NCBI GenBank assembly: GCA_002245135.1
Contig: NGBS01000016.1
Location: 62,001-126,000, forward strand
Direction: 5' to 3'
DNA length: 64,000 nt
DNA from: Proteromonas lacertae
Lineage: Eukaryota; Sar; Bigyra; Opalinata; Proteromonadidae
The stretch's first letter is position 1. Every line of letters starts with the position of its first letter. The position numbers and the translations under genes were made by a program. The notes under the pieces are model-generated. The model was not told where the DNA came from. It ran no database searches and saw only the letters and a list, made by a program, of their open reading frames with translations. Positions 1 to 13,967 of this stretch are shown piece by piece.

Positions 1-552
1 AGAAAAGAGTTAAAAGAAATTCTACCGCTATTAAAATACAAGGAAGTGCATGATGAAGTGAATAGAATATTGAAAGCCTATCATGTGATGCCATTTTTTA
101 ATTACTGTAAAAAAAATTCCAGTTTAAACAATGAAAGTGATTTTATACAATATGCAAATCAGAATTCTGACTACTGCAATTATTTGAATTTCTTACTATT
201 TAATATATTAAGAATATTGCCTTTGGATAGTGAAATATTGTACGAATTGTTTATAATTCTATTGGATGATGAAGATAATAAGATAATTATTGGAAATAAT
301 TTAGTGGAAAATTATATGAACAATATTGATTATTATTTAAGTGGATATGGAGATATATTGAAACTAAATCAAATAACAACACTTGTTTTTAGTGATAATA
401 ATGTAATTATGAAATTAAATCATCCATTTATTCAATTATTTGAATTAGTAGTTGAGTTTCAAAAGAGATATGACACTATCGAACCAGGAGAAGTGCATGT
501 GCCTTATAAAAGAAGAGATGCTTATCAAACGGTAATCAAACAATATTTCATG

Positions 553-592
<40 letters not shown>

Positions 593-2653
593 ATAGTAAT
601 ATCAATATGTTGATGGATTTACCTGATGTGATAAGTAATTATAATCCTGATGATGTTTTATGCAGAATATTAGATACAATCGATTTATTAATGAAAGATA
701 AAGTTGTTGGCGATAATCATTTAATGGTAAAAAGGGAATTAATCAGTCATATATCAACAGATATTGTGAATTTATCTCAAGGACCATTATTTCGTGTTAA
801 TTTATATACAATAATAACCAGATTATGTATATTAATAAATAAATAAATATATTATAATAAATAGATAAATTATTTCAACCAAATTGTTTATACAATTTTC
901 ATAATTTAGATATGATTATTCAGAGGATAATGTGTGATAATAAACGCTTAATTGTAGAATGTTATAACAATCAAGATATTCATGGTGAAAATGGATATTT
1001 GATGTTTTTATTTGAACATTTATTTGGTTCAATATTATTTACTATGAGTATTAATGAATTGAACAGTTGTTATTCTGATTTATTGAATACTTATGGTGAA
1101 ACTTTGATTTATAATGAAGAAGAGAAAATTATATCCACTAAAAATGATGGTAATAATAATTATATAGTGACAAATTTTACATCAACTGATTTTGATTCTT
1201 TTGGTTTAATAGAAACTGAAGATGTTGATAATCTATTTGATAATATGAATATACCTTTAAGTGAAGTTGATAGAAAGAGAATAATGCCAATAAAAACAGT
1301 ACCAACAACATTATTTGGATGTTTGAGATATTTCGTATATATATATATATATTATTATTATTATTATAAATAGTTAACTATTGTTCAACACAAGTCTAAT
1401 TTGTGGGTTAAAAATGGTTTAATGTTTACAGCTAAACTAAAGTCATGTTCTTCACCATTAAGTTATGAGTTAATGTGTCATTATTTACAGTTTATGATAT
1501 CTTTTACAGATAGTGAAAAAATATTGAAATTATTAGAGGAAATGTTTAATATTTATACAGTAAAACACAATTATTTAAATCAAAAAGATGTGAATTTGAA
1601 TTATTATAACGAATTTTTAACATTTGTTTTGACATTAATAACAAATCCATTACCTTTGAATAATGAAGACAATGATGATATATTTAATGAATATTTGAAA
1701 GTTGATATAATCCATTTATTATTGGAAAGAAAATATACTTTTAATGATATTGTTACAGTAATAAGCGATAAATATTATTATGTACCAGTTGATGAGCTTA
1801 GGGATAGAATAATTTCTCAAATAGATATTGTGTCAAATTATGATAAAATAGAAGGCTTTTATTATTTGAATAAAGAATATAATTATTATTACAATCCATT
1901 CTATTTAAGTTATAATTCCAATCAGAATTTGGTTGATGCTAATTCTATTTTTTCTGATCATACCGACTTTAAACCTTTTCCTCTTTTATATACTAATAAC
2001 AGTTGTCTTATGAATATATTCAATATCATTTATTCAGAAGAATATAATGAAATTATAAAGACTAATTTGATATATTTTCAGAATAACATAAATAATCAAA
2101 GCAATTCAAAAGTATTTACTATATTACAACCTACCTTGTGGATGATTATTATTGAAATAGAAGAAAAAGAAGATTTAGATGTTGATATTACAAATTTGAA
2201 GGGGATTAATAGTGATAATAAAACATTTTCAATATTAGTAAAGTATAGAAATGATACTATATTTGGTAAACAAATTCAATACATTTTAAAAAGATTTAAC
2301 GAATTAGGAATAATAATAGATGAAGATATTAATGATGTGAATAACGATAATAAAATCATAAATGAAACAGAAAAGAAATCAAAAAGAAAGTTACAAGATG
2401 TTTTAAATAGAATGAAACAAAAACAGCGAAAAGTATTATCAAAAATGGAAGAAGATGATATTGAAAATATTTTAGAAGAAACTGTAATAAATAAAAATAA
2501 CAGTTTTCCAGAATGTGTGATTTGTAAAAATAATGAAAATGAAAATCTCAATATTGGTCCTTTAGTTATACCAGTAACAATAATTCCAGTAATATCTTAT
2601 AATACACAAACAGTTCGTATTGATTGGTCAATAAATGTTGATAATCATTCTGC

Positions 2654-2693
<40 letters not shown>

Positions 2694-3082
2694 CAAAGAA
2701 TAAATCCAACTAGTGATGGAATAGTAATAACTGAAGCACAAAGAAGAAAAATAATTAGTTGTAGTCACATGATGCATTTGAAGTGTTTAAATGAATCTGC
2801 AGAGAGATCATTTTTTCAAAAGATATTACAACAAATGGTAAGTTCTGTAGATGCTAAAAGAAGGGAATATACTTGTCCAATATGTAGAGGATTATATAAT
2901 TTGTGTTTAATTATCCCAAATCATTGTGATAAACCATTTTTACCTAAATTAATAGAGAAAGGAGAAATATCAGATTATTCTTATTGGAATAGTAGTAATA
3001 ATGTGATGAATGAACCATATAAAACTACACTTAAGCCATATATAGATAAAGAGAAGAAATTTTATATTGATTTACATTATCC

Positions 3083-3143
<61 letters not shown>

Positions 3144-4445
3144 ACAAATATTCCATTAAGACCACGAGCACTTCGTCCAAGACAAACTCAACCATCTCAG
3201 TTACAAACTCAAGAGCAACAATCAGTATGTTTACCACCTCAACAACAATCAAATGCAATTACAACATCATTAGGTGCAGTTGTATTACTATATGATAATG
3301 AAATAATTCATAACTATACAGAAATATATTCGATCTTAGTAACAACAATTATTGATGCAGCAGATAATTTGAATAGTCATCCAACAAAGAAAATCGATTA
3401 TTTTATGATAAAATGTTTATTGTTTAATTGTCAATATTTTTTAAGCACTCAATTTACACATGCTTATAAACTGAATAAATTTTTAATAGAGTCAAATCCG
3501 AATAGTTATTTAGAGATATTAATGTATCAGATATTTTCATGTAATGATTCTGAATCAGTATTTGTCATATTAGTTGAGTTTTTATATCAATGTTTATGTT
3601 CTCATCATGATAGTTCATGTGATTTAGGTAAGGGTAAAAGAATGACGAAATCAATAAAGAAACATAGAACAGATGTATTAAAACTTATAAGTGAGAATAT
3701 GTTAAAATATGATTCATTAGATGAAGTATGTGAGAATAATAATGAATATAAGAGTTTATTTCATAAAATATTAGAAGGATTAGATTTTGAAATGAGAATT
3801 GCTTTTGTTATTTATCATTCATTCAATAGTAATAGTAAATACAATGAAATGGAAATACCAAAATATGATTTTATGAAATGTTTTATTAATTTTGATTTAC
3901 CTAAAATAATCAATGGTCATGTAAATCCAAAAACAGAATCAAGTATTAAATCTTATCTTCAGTTGCCTCGTTTTAATAAAAAACATTTAATAGAATTACC
4001 TGTAAACGATACTGCAGAATTATTGAAAGTATATTTGAGAGAATGTAATACCTGTAAATGCATGCCCAAAAATCCAGGATTGTGTTTAATTTGTGGTGAA
4101 ATATTATGTCCAAGTAGTCCTTGTTGTGAACGTGATAAGATAGGAGAAGTAACTTTACATTGTATTAATAAACATGGAGGTGTAGGTATGACTTTATCAT
4201 TAATAAATTATCGTGTATATTTAACTCGTTTTCAGTATACTTACGAATATATGCAATTATATATTAAAGATGATCCTAAACGTATAATTTAAATATATAT
4301 ATATTTATTTTTAATAGAAGGTGAAGAAGAATTCAATACTCGATATAATATGTTGGAAGAAATGTTTGAGAATGATAATATTTTTGAAACTGTATTTCAA
4401 AAAGTCGATATTTCTCAATATTATATTATGCATAACGCATTTTAG
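1..4445 (+). CDS. UBR-type (N-recognin) E3 ubiquitin ligase, 5' end outside window
   Basis: The reading frame is open from base 1, so the gene begins upstream; the C-terminal 1,400 or so residues are here. The UBR1/2 family binds destabilising N-termini and ubiquitinates the protein. Visible parts are a helical region, a RING-like domain near 2515-2900 (CVICKNN, then CSHMMHLKC, then YTCPICRG) interrupted by an acidic/poly-Asn insert (about 2655-2693), a poly-Gln tract (3083-3143), and a Cys/His-rich cap at about 4040-4190 (CNTCKCM, CLICGEILC, CCERD, HCINKHGG) typical of the UBR autoinhibitory C-terminus. Small GTAT...TAG introns sit near 552-596, 826-880 and 1337-1372. The last one, at about 4289-4324, adds a final exon that moves the stop to 4445. 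The poly-N/poly-Q inserts are lineage-specific. The UBR box itself would lie upstream. Family assignment is good; the exact paralogue is not resolved. Confidence 0.85.
552..596 (+). repeat. (AT)n microsatellite forming an intron
   Basis: About 20 AT units lie within GTATTATATAT...TTTGTATAG inside the UBR gene; removal of 45 nt keeps frame, so it is probably an intron made almost only of the repeat. Similar AT-repeat introns occur near 10173-10201, 13930-13964 and 35666-35696. Confidence 0.6.
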
Positions 4446-4746
4446 ATAATTTTGACGATTAAGATTTTTCCTATTTTTATTGTGTGTTTTTGGTTCATCC
4501 AGACAATCAAATATTACTTTATTTTCTTTCATTACTATTTGTTCTTCTTCATTCAAATCATTTACTGATATATCTATTTATCTATTAATTTTTCTACTAA
4601 AAACCTTAATTTTTTTCACTCCTTCCAATGTATGTTAAAATATGATGATGATATTATCTCTATCCCTTCATTTTTGATTAATACACTGTATTAAGTGTAT
4701 TAAATTGTATTTTGTCAAAAAAAACAAAAGAAGTTATACAATATAA
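4446..4746. other. Convergent intergenic spacer
   Basis: About 300 bp between the 3' ends of the UBR gene and the reverse-strand gene that follows. It is AT-rich with short T and A runs. I see no coding potential and no RNA gene; it should hold the polyadenylation regions of both neighbours. Confidence 0.5.
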
Positions 4747-5866
4747 TTAAATTACACTTTTTCTTTTCATTCTAGTTGTTTTAGTTGTGGCAGAGAATTT
4801 AAACTGAGTTTGTTTATGTTTTAACAAATCATTTTGTGAACTCCTATTAGCCTGCTTTGTTTGATTAATAAACGATGAATATGTATTTTCTATTGTATTT
4901 CTATATGCATCAATTTTATTCAAAGTGGCATATGCAGATTTCGGTCTAACTTTATTATTTTGCCTTACTGGTGTTGAATACTGTTTAGATAATGGAATGA
5001 TATCCGGTTCAGAGCTTAACGCTGTAGTATACGACTCACTACAAGATGATGAATAAACAGCTATTCAATTAATTAATAAATTTGATATACATGTAGCAAA
5101 TGTAGGTGAAGAATCATTGGATGATGAATTAGAGGGCGTGGATGGAGGAGTTGGTAATTTATCAATATCATCCCAAGCAATTGTTGGAGGAATTGTAATT
5201 TCTATTTTCATTTTTCTTCTATTTAAGAATAATATAAATATATATAATTTACTTTGTTTGTATAGGACTTTGACTGTGAACAGTTGGATTCTTTATTCTT
5301 GATTCTTTCAACATACAATTGTGAGTATAATTAAGTGTTTCAAGAGGAGTTATTTTATTACTGTCAATATATTCATTTAATATTTTATAGGATGTAACTG
5401 AAACATTTAAATTATCTTGATTTGATTTATTGTTTAATATACGGGGATTAATTGATGATATATCAAATGATTTGGAATTTGGATTGTTATATGTGGTGTA
5501 TCTGGGATTAATATCCAGTGAAACTGGAACTGGTTTGAATAACTGATGTTGTGACTCTAAAACTATTATATAATAATTATACTTGGATTAAAATCAGATG
5601 ATGAATATTTCTTCTTCTGACAGGCTTTTAAGCCATAGATTCCTTTAATTCCAACAACTGGTTTATTACTTGAGTCTAATTTACATTCTATACATTAAAA
5701 ATTTGAATATACTAGGTTCTGTTGGTTGAACATACACAGTTCTTCTTCCTGAAGAAGATGGACGTGGACTCTCTCTATTCGGAGAATAAAGAGGTTTTAC
5801 CCATAAAGAGGACGAAAAAGAAGTATTTGGATTCTTTTGTGTAGAGATGTGACCATTAGTTTTCAT
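4747..5866 (-). CDS. Unrecognised Ser/Pro/Asn-rich basic protein
   Basis: A reverse-strand gene assembled from about five short exons. It starts at ATG 5866 (MKTNGHISTQ) and ends in KRKSVI-stop. Introns that keep frame include a 20-nt one at 5563-5582 and others near 5230, 5080 and 5690. The product is about 330 residues, hydrophilic and probably mostly disordered, with Ser/Pro clusters (RESPRPSSSGRR; LPTPPSTPSNSSS) and a basic C-terminus. These look like phosphorylation sites and a possible nuclear signal, but I recognise no domain and assign no function. The consistent frame across all introns, and a sense frame unlike random AT-rich DNA, support a real gene. Confidence 0.6.
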
Positions 5867-6062
5867 TATAGCAAATAAAAACAACTATATCCGTTACAAA
5901 ATATTAAAATTCTAAAACTAGCATTAAATATTATTATCATTTACTGTTTATTTTTTTATCATAATAAACTATATTAAGAAAAAATAAATCGATTAATTCA
6001 ACGATAATTAGATTTAAATTAATAATTAAAAAATGTGTTAACTATATACTAAAAATCACTGA

Positions 6063-6547
6063 CTAAGAATCAGATTTCCATTTAGCTTCAAAAATAGTTT
6101 TTAACTGTTTTTCTAATCGCTCAACATTCCCTTTAGCTATATCAAACTTCTTCTTCATTTCTAAACCTTCCGCTCTGGCAACTTCATACTATTAAAGAAA
6201 TAAATGCATATTTTATAATAATAATTATACTTTTTCTTTCAAAATTTGAATTAGAAGTGACTGTTTTTGCATTTGACTTTGATATTTGTCTTCATCTTCA
6301 GGCCTATCAATCGAACGACCATATGTTACTATATTGGATGAGTTTTATAAACTATACACTGATTCCACATACCATCTGGGGAATACAAAAATAAATTGCC
6401 TCCTAAATTCAAAGTAATTATTATTGGCTCATTTGGCTTTGGAGTATCATTAATAGCATCTTCAATGCTTAAATAGTTAAAGAAAGAGAATATATAGTAA
6501 TAAAAAATGAAAGGATATCAACTAAATTGGTCGTCGTTGTTTTATTC
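6063..6547 (-). CDS. Small unrecognised protein with C-terminal coiled coil (5' end not placed)
   Basis: Three exons can be joined in frame through GTAT...TAG introns. The order is IKQRRPIY, then a beta-rich stretch (PIIITLNLGGNLFLYSPD), then YGRSIDRPEDEDKY and a charged helical C-terminus (GNVERLEKQLKTIFEAKW) ending at 6063. The initiator exon was not found. The helical end has heptad-like spacing consistent with a coiled coil. No family is recognised. It lies head-to-tail behind the CHMP1 gene with about 150 bp between, so its first exon must be very short. Confidence 0.5.
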
Positions 6548-6697
6548 CTATAACAGTATAAATGAATTGGTGTTATAATACATCTAAAAGATATTGAAAT
6601 AACTAACGAATATATTTTGAAACTACTCTATTTTCAAAAATTCAAACAACACATACAATTATAATAAGTGATATTTAATGTATAAAAATAATAAGCA

Positions 6698-7700
6698 CTA
6701 TTGCTTCAATGCATTTAACCTTGCCTCTAAGCTTCCCACTATAACAATTACATAATAATAAAATAATACTATCAAAACCACCTGCATCTGGTGGTGGTGC
6801 AGCAAATCCACCTCCTGGTTGAGGATACTGACCAGGTGGTGGGAATTGTGGATTTGGTTGATATTGTGGGTTTGGATACTGTGGATTAGGTTGAAATTGA
6901 GGATTAGGCTGTGGATCTCCACCAACAGGTATTGGTTGTGGTTGCTGATACACGGGTTGTGGCTGTTGATATACTTGTTGAGGTTGTTGATATGTTTGAG
7001 CTGGTGCAGCTATTGGAGATGGTCCTAGGTCTACACTTACTACTGCCATCATATTGTTCATATATGCATTTAATTCTTCTTCGTGGACTACTGGATCTAC
7101 TTGATCATTTCCTAAAGTCTCATTAACAACACCAACCCTATAAATAATATATATATTATTAATATTATACTGCACATTCAAATCCTCAGATATTTTGTTT
7201 ATATTAGCAATTGCTACAGAAATGTTATTTGCTTTACATGCTTGATTGATAGCTTCTAGGCTTGATACTACGTTTGGTAATTTGGAAGCAATTTGTTGAG
7301 TTGTCATTGCCATTTTTATCTTTCCTGCAATTATATCTAAGTTGACTGCTTGGGAATTAAATATGGATTGTTGTTTCTTTATATCTAAAGCTTGCTATTG
7401 TCATTAAATTACTTTAAATAATACTTTAGCATATAAACGAGCAGAATTATTATCTCCTTTTTTCAAATACTAACGAAGTATATAATCTGTGAATATACTT
7501 GCTGACATTTAGTATCGCATTGTTTTATTTGTTTATCTAATGCTCTGGATTGACACTCTATTTGCTTAGCTGTCATTTTTAGATCCATAAGTTGATCTAA
7601 CGAATATTAAATAGAATAATACTGTACACATCTTTTTCATTATATACTGGCTGTTTTTTACCACCGAACACTAAAATAAATGAGGATATATACAAGGCAT
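6698..7700 (-). CDS. ESCRT-III subunit of the CHMP1 type with long Pro/Gln-rich tail
   Basis: ESCRT-III proteins polymerise on membranes to cut necks in endosomal sorting, cytokinesis and nuclear envelope closure; CHMP1 is a late-acting member. The gene starts at ATG 7700 (MPLFGGKKQP) and has at least five introns of 23-31 nt. Helices 1-3 are recognisable (LKMTAKQIECQSRALDKQI; KKGDNNSARLYAKQALDIKK; AMTTQQIASKLPNVVSSLE). The C-terminus, reached through an intron near 6732-6762, is SLEARLNALKQ-stop, a clear MIT-interacting motif 1 that recruits Vps4/MIT proteins. Unusual is a stretch of about 70 residues of PQ, YQQPQ and NPQ repeats between helix 5 and the MIM1, absent from usual 190-200-residue CHMP1 proteins. 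Confidence 0.85.
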
Positions 7701-7819
7701 ATTTTTAGTTTAAGAATATTTGGGGCTGTTTTCCGTTATTTTGAAACACCTACTGTAAATACACTTTTTGTCAAAAACAAAAAAAGGATAAACATTTAAT
7801 AACAATAAAAAAATGTTTT

Positions 7820-10800
7820 TTAATCTGATAATATCAGACTACTCACTATTCTTTTGGCTAAAAACCTTCTAATGTACTTTTGAATCACAACGGCAGCTTT
7901 TGGAACAAGTATCCCTTCCAACTCATTTAAATACTTAAATCCAGCTTTTTGATATATTGATCTCTTCTTTTCATTACAAAAACTCAACAACAAATTCTCA
8001 ATTTTTATTGCTCTTTTACAGATAGATATTGAAGATGAATATTCCAAGTTTTTAACCTATTTATAATCTATATATTATATATACAGCGTCTAGAAGTTCA
8101 AAAGACTCAAAATCTCCCCATTCTATCAAATTCTCAGTTCCCATATTGATAAACCAAGGTTCACGATGTTTAATATATTCCATTAATGCATTATAAGTGT
8201 TACTCTTAATTTGATGATTTGTTTCAGATAAATACTATATTAAAATGAAAATTAATAAAATACATGATTTGGTGGTGGAATTAATCCTTCATTTATAAAC
8301 TTATACCAATTTTCACATTCTTCTAATGATGAAAATATTAGTGATATTGGCTCATCAGGTTTAGGAAATTGTATAGTTATTTCCAATGAATGTGGATTTT
8401 TTACAACAGTTGAACCAACTAAATCATACTTTCGATGTGCTAGTTTTTGTCTTATTCCATTCTTATCAAAGAATTCATATAAATATCGACCTTTAATAAT
8501 GAAATATCTATTTTTCTTCTTACCAATATCACCTGTTTGCTTTTGTATATTGCCTTCATAATCTCCATTGAAACTATTCACAGATGGTAATAATCCTCTT
8601 TCTAAATGATGATACAATAACTATAAAACAAATAAATAACTATATATATATACATCTAAAGCAAAACAAGCGATAGGTAAATAGGATGAGTGTGAAAGTG
8701 ATATTATATCATTGATCGATAATGAGAAACTAAGCGGATTTGAGAATGTCATATTTTGATGGATTATATTCAGTATTCTTACTGACAAATCTCTTACTGT
8801 TGGTGATTTTGAGTATGTAAACTTGACAATTTCTTTTAATATATTCAATTCTTTATCTATTATATATATATGTAAAATAAATACCTTCAATTAAGTATTG
8901 TAAACATTGATAATTACTAATACCATAATAAATACAATATAAAGATGCAGTTTCTAATAAAGGTATTGAGTTTAATAATGTAGCAACATAAATGATTTGT
9001 GTTTTATGTCTTATTGTTGTATCATTTATATATATTGGATTTGATAGAATAATTGTAAGAATTTTTATTACTTCAACACAAATATTTGGTTTGTCTTTGT
9101 TTAATAAGTCTATGTAAATCAATAATAAATAATAATCAATACATATAATCTTTTCAAAAAAATGAAAACTAACATATATCTTTATAAATTCTTCGTTTTT
9201 GAGTAGTATAAAAAGTGAATGTAAATATTTGATATAAAACATATCTTCATGATGTTCTTCAGCTATTTTCATATACATTGCTAAACCATTTTTATTACAT
9301 GATCCAACAAGACTTTCAAAACCATCAATAAACAATGTTGAAAGTGTCTATAAACAATAAACATAGTAAAAAAAACTATACATCTAACACAAATAAACTA
9401 GTCTCATAGCTGACATGATTATATTTATCTGTTGAATTATTTAAAACATCTAAAAACAATGTAAAACATTCAATATTATTCAAACTATGCTGAACTTTCA
9501 TTTCCGTTATTCCATATATAGTAGCCATTGTATAAGTAAGAATTACTTCACTATCATTTCTATATTTCTTATTCAAAGCATTATGAGCTATCTCTATTAA
9601 AACTGTCAATCCTTTTTCACACAATTCCTTGGTTTTATCTTGATAATATGATAAATTAAATAACCAATATTGAGATGATTTATTTCCATTTGTGAAATAT
9701 GCACATGCTGTTACACATGTCTTTATCAGTTTTATATATCGAAAATTGAATATTTTTAGTATCAAAGCTATTTCTAGGTTTAACAGTCTCTCATATTTTT
9801 CACCATATAAATCCACTATAGCATTAATAATAATAATAATAATAGAAATTAAAAATATACAGAAGAAGTAATTCAAATCAATCATCAAATCATGTTTCTT
9901 TTCATACCATCTTGATATTAAATGATCAATGGTTAAATTCTGTAGTTTTGTATCAAATACTTGTGGATTCAATACGGCATATAAATACAATAATAATCTG
10001 ATTAATTGAATATCACATAAGATATGATGTTTTTCGTTATTGTGTATATATAGAAGATCTTGATATATCTTTTCAGTTATTCCATTTTCAATGAACAATT
10101 TTACATCTTTTATTGATGTTTTATAACTTTTTATTATTCTTCTTATTGCATTCCATGTATATATTTTAAATCTAATATATACATATATATATATATATAT
10201 AACATACATTGAATTTTGAAAATTTGTTATGGTTAATAATCGAGCAACTGTAAAATTCTTCAAAGCTGGAGATGGAGCATTATTGAAATTCTATATAATA
10301 TGAAAAGTAAAAGAAAAAAAATACAGAAATATCTGACAAAATATTCGCCAATATCTGTGATGATAAGACTTGAATCACTTCACAACTTATTTCATATTCA
10401 TTATACTGATTCCTACAATTATTAGCATTAAATACATCAATATCTTTAAATGAAAAAATTGTTGCTCCAAATGATACTGGTGATGGACTTAACATTGTAT
10501 CATCTATCATTTGTGTCTTAGTAAATGTAAATTTAAACCTACTATTTCTATTCACATATATATCTTCTGTTTCTTCTTCATTATCTATATCATTATCATT
10601 TGCTTTGTCTTTGATAGGTAATAAACTATTATCAAATTTTTGAGGTATTTTATTATATTTGTATTTAACTAATACTTTCTTCTTCAGTCTTCTTTTCTTT
10701 TCGTCCACATTTAGTGTTATAGGAATATAATCTGTTTGAGGTACTGATAAATAGGATGGAATTGGACCAATCAATGATGGTTTTCTTTTGTTTTTGGGTG

Positions 10801-13800
10801 TTGAAGGTTTTGACATAGCAAGTGATCTATTTTGATGTAATGGAGATGGAATTTCTTTTACACTAAATGAAGAAGATGATTTATTATCTTCACTATCACT
10901 TAATGATGAAATAGATGATGTTAATACTTGATTAGTGTATGACATGATATCTGTAAGTGATTTTGGTATTGGAAATGATAGTGGAGTATTTGAAATTGAT
11001 GATGATGATGAAGAGGATTGTTGTGGATGTTGTGATGGTTGTGGTGGTGAAGATGGAATAGTAATGGGAGGTAAAGACATAGATTGACGTTTCTGTTTAT
11101 TATTTAAAGATGATGAAGAAGTGGGTGGAGGTGGAAATGAAATATTTTGATCATACATTGAGTTTGACATTTGATTTGAATTATCTGAATATGACAATGT
11201 TATAGGCGATTTGAATAACTCTTCAAATACAGAATTGGCTGTATTATTATTAACATTATTTATTGATTTACAATTCATTTGTTCAACAAATTGATCATCA
11301 AATTCAACATCATTATTCTGTAATTCTTTTCTATTAATTGCATCTAAACAAACAGAATTTCTAAGATTATCAGTCAACATATTCTTAATTTCACTAATAT
11401 CAAATACCATTCCAACTCTCTTTTTGACTCTATCATTCTCTTTGTGAAATATATTCTCATTTTCTACTTCTTGTATTATTACACTGGATGAATGAAGTAT
11501 ATTCTTCACTACTTTCCATATTTTTTCATCTCCTTCAATTCCAATTTGACTGGGTGGTTTGATTGTTTCTTTACATTTACAATAGCAACTACAAAATGAA
11601 CATTTCATTGTAAATGGTGCGTTTAAATTGTAACAAACATTACATAACCATTGATTCATACCATTGCTATTCTCATTTTCATTATTCTCATTATTTATCA
11701 GAGTTTTCTCTGATGCATAAAAGTTATCATGGTTTCTTAAACATCTACTCATAGATTTTGCCAATGGAATAAATGAAACATTACAAACTCCTTCATGGCA
11801 AGATAAGAGATAAATGATCTTTATTATATACAATAATATATGGATATCACGAATATAACTCAATATAATGATCTATATAACAATAATATGAGAAGATAAA
11901 TATACCAAGTCTAGATTATTCAAATATGGTTTGATTTCTTCTGGAACAAGACAATTCTTACTCTTAAATAGATGTGGAATCTTTTGAAAATCATCAATTT
12001 CATCAACATCACATTCAATATCAGTATCAACAAGACTTGCATTACTTCCATTCACTAGAATAACAAAAATATATATATATACTTATTGATTGAAATGTAT
12101 TATACCATCTCTTTGTTGCTCTACCATCTTTACCTTGAAGACATATATTAATCAACTTCTTATTTGAATTAACAATTTCTTTATTAGACAACAGTATATA
12201 GTTAGATTTCTCATCTCTTATTCGAATAATACACAAATCATTCAAATTGTAACTATTTAATGACTGTAAATATGGAGCAATGACATTATTGGTTATATAA
12301 TCATAAATATATAAATGATAATCACTTAAAATACACCACCTTTTAGTCCATTTCAATTGATCATTATCTTCTTTTTCAAACTCATGATTAACATAAATCC
12401 AACCACTTTTTAAAGGACATAAAATCCTTTCACATAATGGAAAACTCACGTTATATAATCTCTCATATAATACTCTCAATATTCTTACAATTAAAGATTG
12501 ATTGTCACATTGTAACAAATAGAATAACGATTCTGTATTCAATTCATTCAATAAACAAGAATTATAATCATTATTATTTCCAATCCAATTCTTAATCATT
12601 TGGTTAGATAGTTCTTTCAGTATATCATATTCACTTTGACTAATTTCCACGATTGAATAAATAAATGTACTGAATTGAGAAAGAAAGTGAAAACCATTAG
12701 TATCTCTAGTTATTTCGATAAAACATAATAATATATTATATGTAAGACTATTGCTATTATTAGTACTTGAATTATTTGAATCTAACAGTCGAATCAAAGG
12801 TTTGACTAGTTCAGGATCTGAGTATGAAAGAATTGAGATATTTTGGGGGATTGTAAATATGATCTGTAATAATTCACATATTATCTTGAGTAATGAATCT
12901 TCTATTTTTATTTTATTCTCATTATTGTAATTGAAGAACAACAATAACATATCGATAATTCCACATTTTCCTAGTAATATATTGTATCTATAATCTTTGG
13001 ATATAGTCAGTAATATATTTATTACGGGTAATACAAATAACATCGGTTGTTGTAATAGAATAGGCTTGACTAAAGTTCGAATCTTTTTATTGTTATATTC
13101 AAGTATAGAAATCCAATTAATATTGACCATATTGAATATCATCGTTATTGAATCAATTGAGTTGGTTATTTGATTGTAAGTTGGTTTAATCTCACATTCT
13201 TTATAGATAATACTATACAATATCTCCACTAAATCAAATGAAAATAATGACATGTAAAATTCATTTGGATAATTTCTAATTACTAGTAACAAAATTTCCA
13301 AAGCAATTTGAAGGATTGGTAGGCTATTATCATCATAACCGTGTAATATAACTTTCTTTAACACATTTACAAATATTAACCAACTATTATTATTATTATT
13401 ATTAATCAAAACTGAATATAAACTATTATCAATACCATTATTTGCCTCTAATTGTGATTTTATAATGTTTAATACACTTAGTGTTGTTTGTTTTGCTTTT
13501 ATATCTAATAAAGTTAAGATCAATATTTCATTGCTTAATAATTTACATAACTCATTAACTGTATTATTAATTTTGTTTATCCCATAAAATAAATCACATG
13601 AATACCTTACAAAATATTTCAAATCTTCATTGTTCTTATATATATCATAATAAATACTGTGCAGATTGGAGTTAATGAATATTGAAGAATCAAATATTGC
13701 AGTAGGATAAGGAGAAGAAGGAGATTTGTTAGTTTGATTAGTATAGTAATAATAGTGTAAAAACATAGATATTTGAGGTATTATTTTAGGAAAATCTTTA

Positions 13801-13927
13801 TAATTGTTATTCATTAACTATAGAAAAAGTATTATGGATAGTAGTAGTATACATTAATTGAATAGACTATTACATCATCAGTGAGAATCTTGTTTATTTG
13901 TTCAGGGAAATATTTCATTATACAACA

Positions 13928-13967
<40 letters not shown>

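Noticed and set aside
3031-3258. Reverse-strand frame with a long poly-Val run
   Set aside because: It is the antisense shadow of the poly-Gln tract in the UBR gene.
6819-7126. Two forward frames rich in Trp, Leu and Ile
   Set aside because: They are antisense to the Pro/Gln repeat of the CHMP1 gene; the reverse strand has conserved ESCRT-III sequence and clean splice sites.
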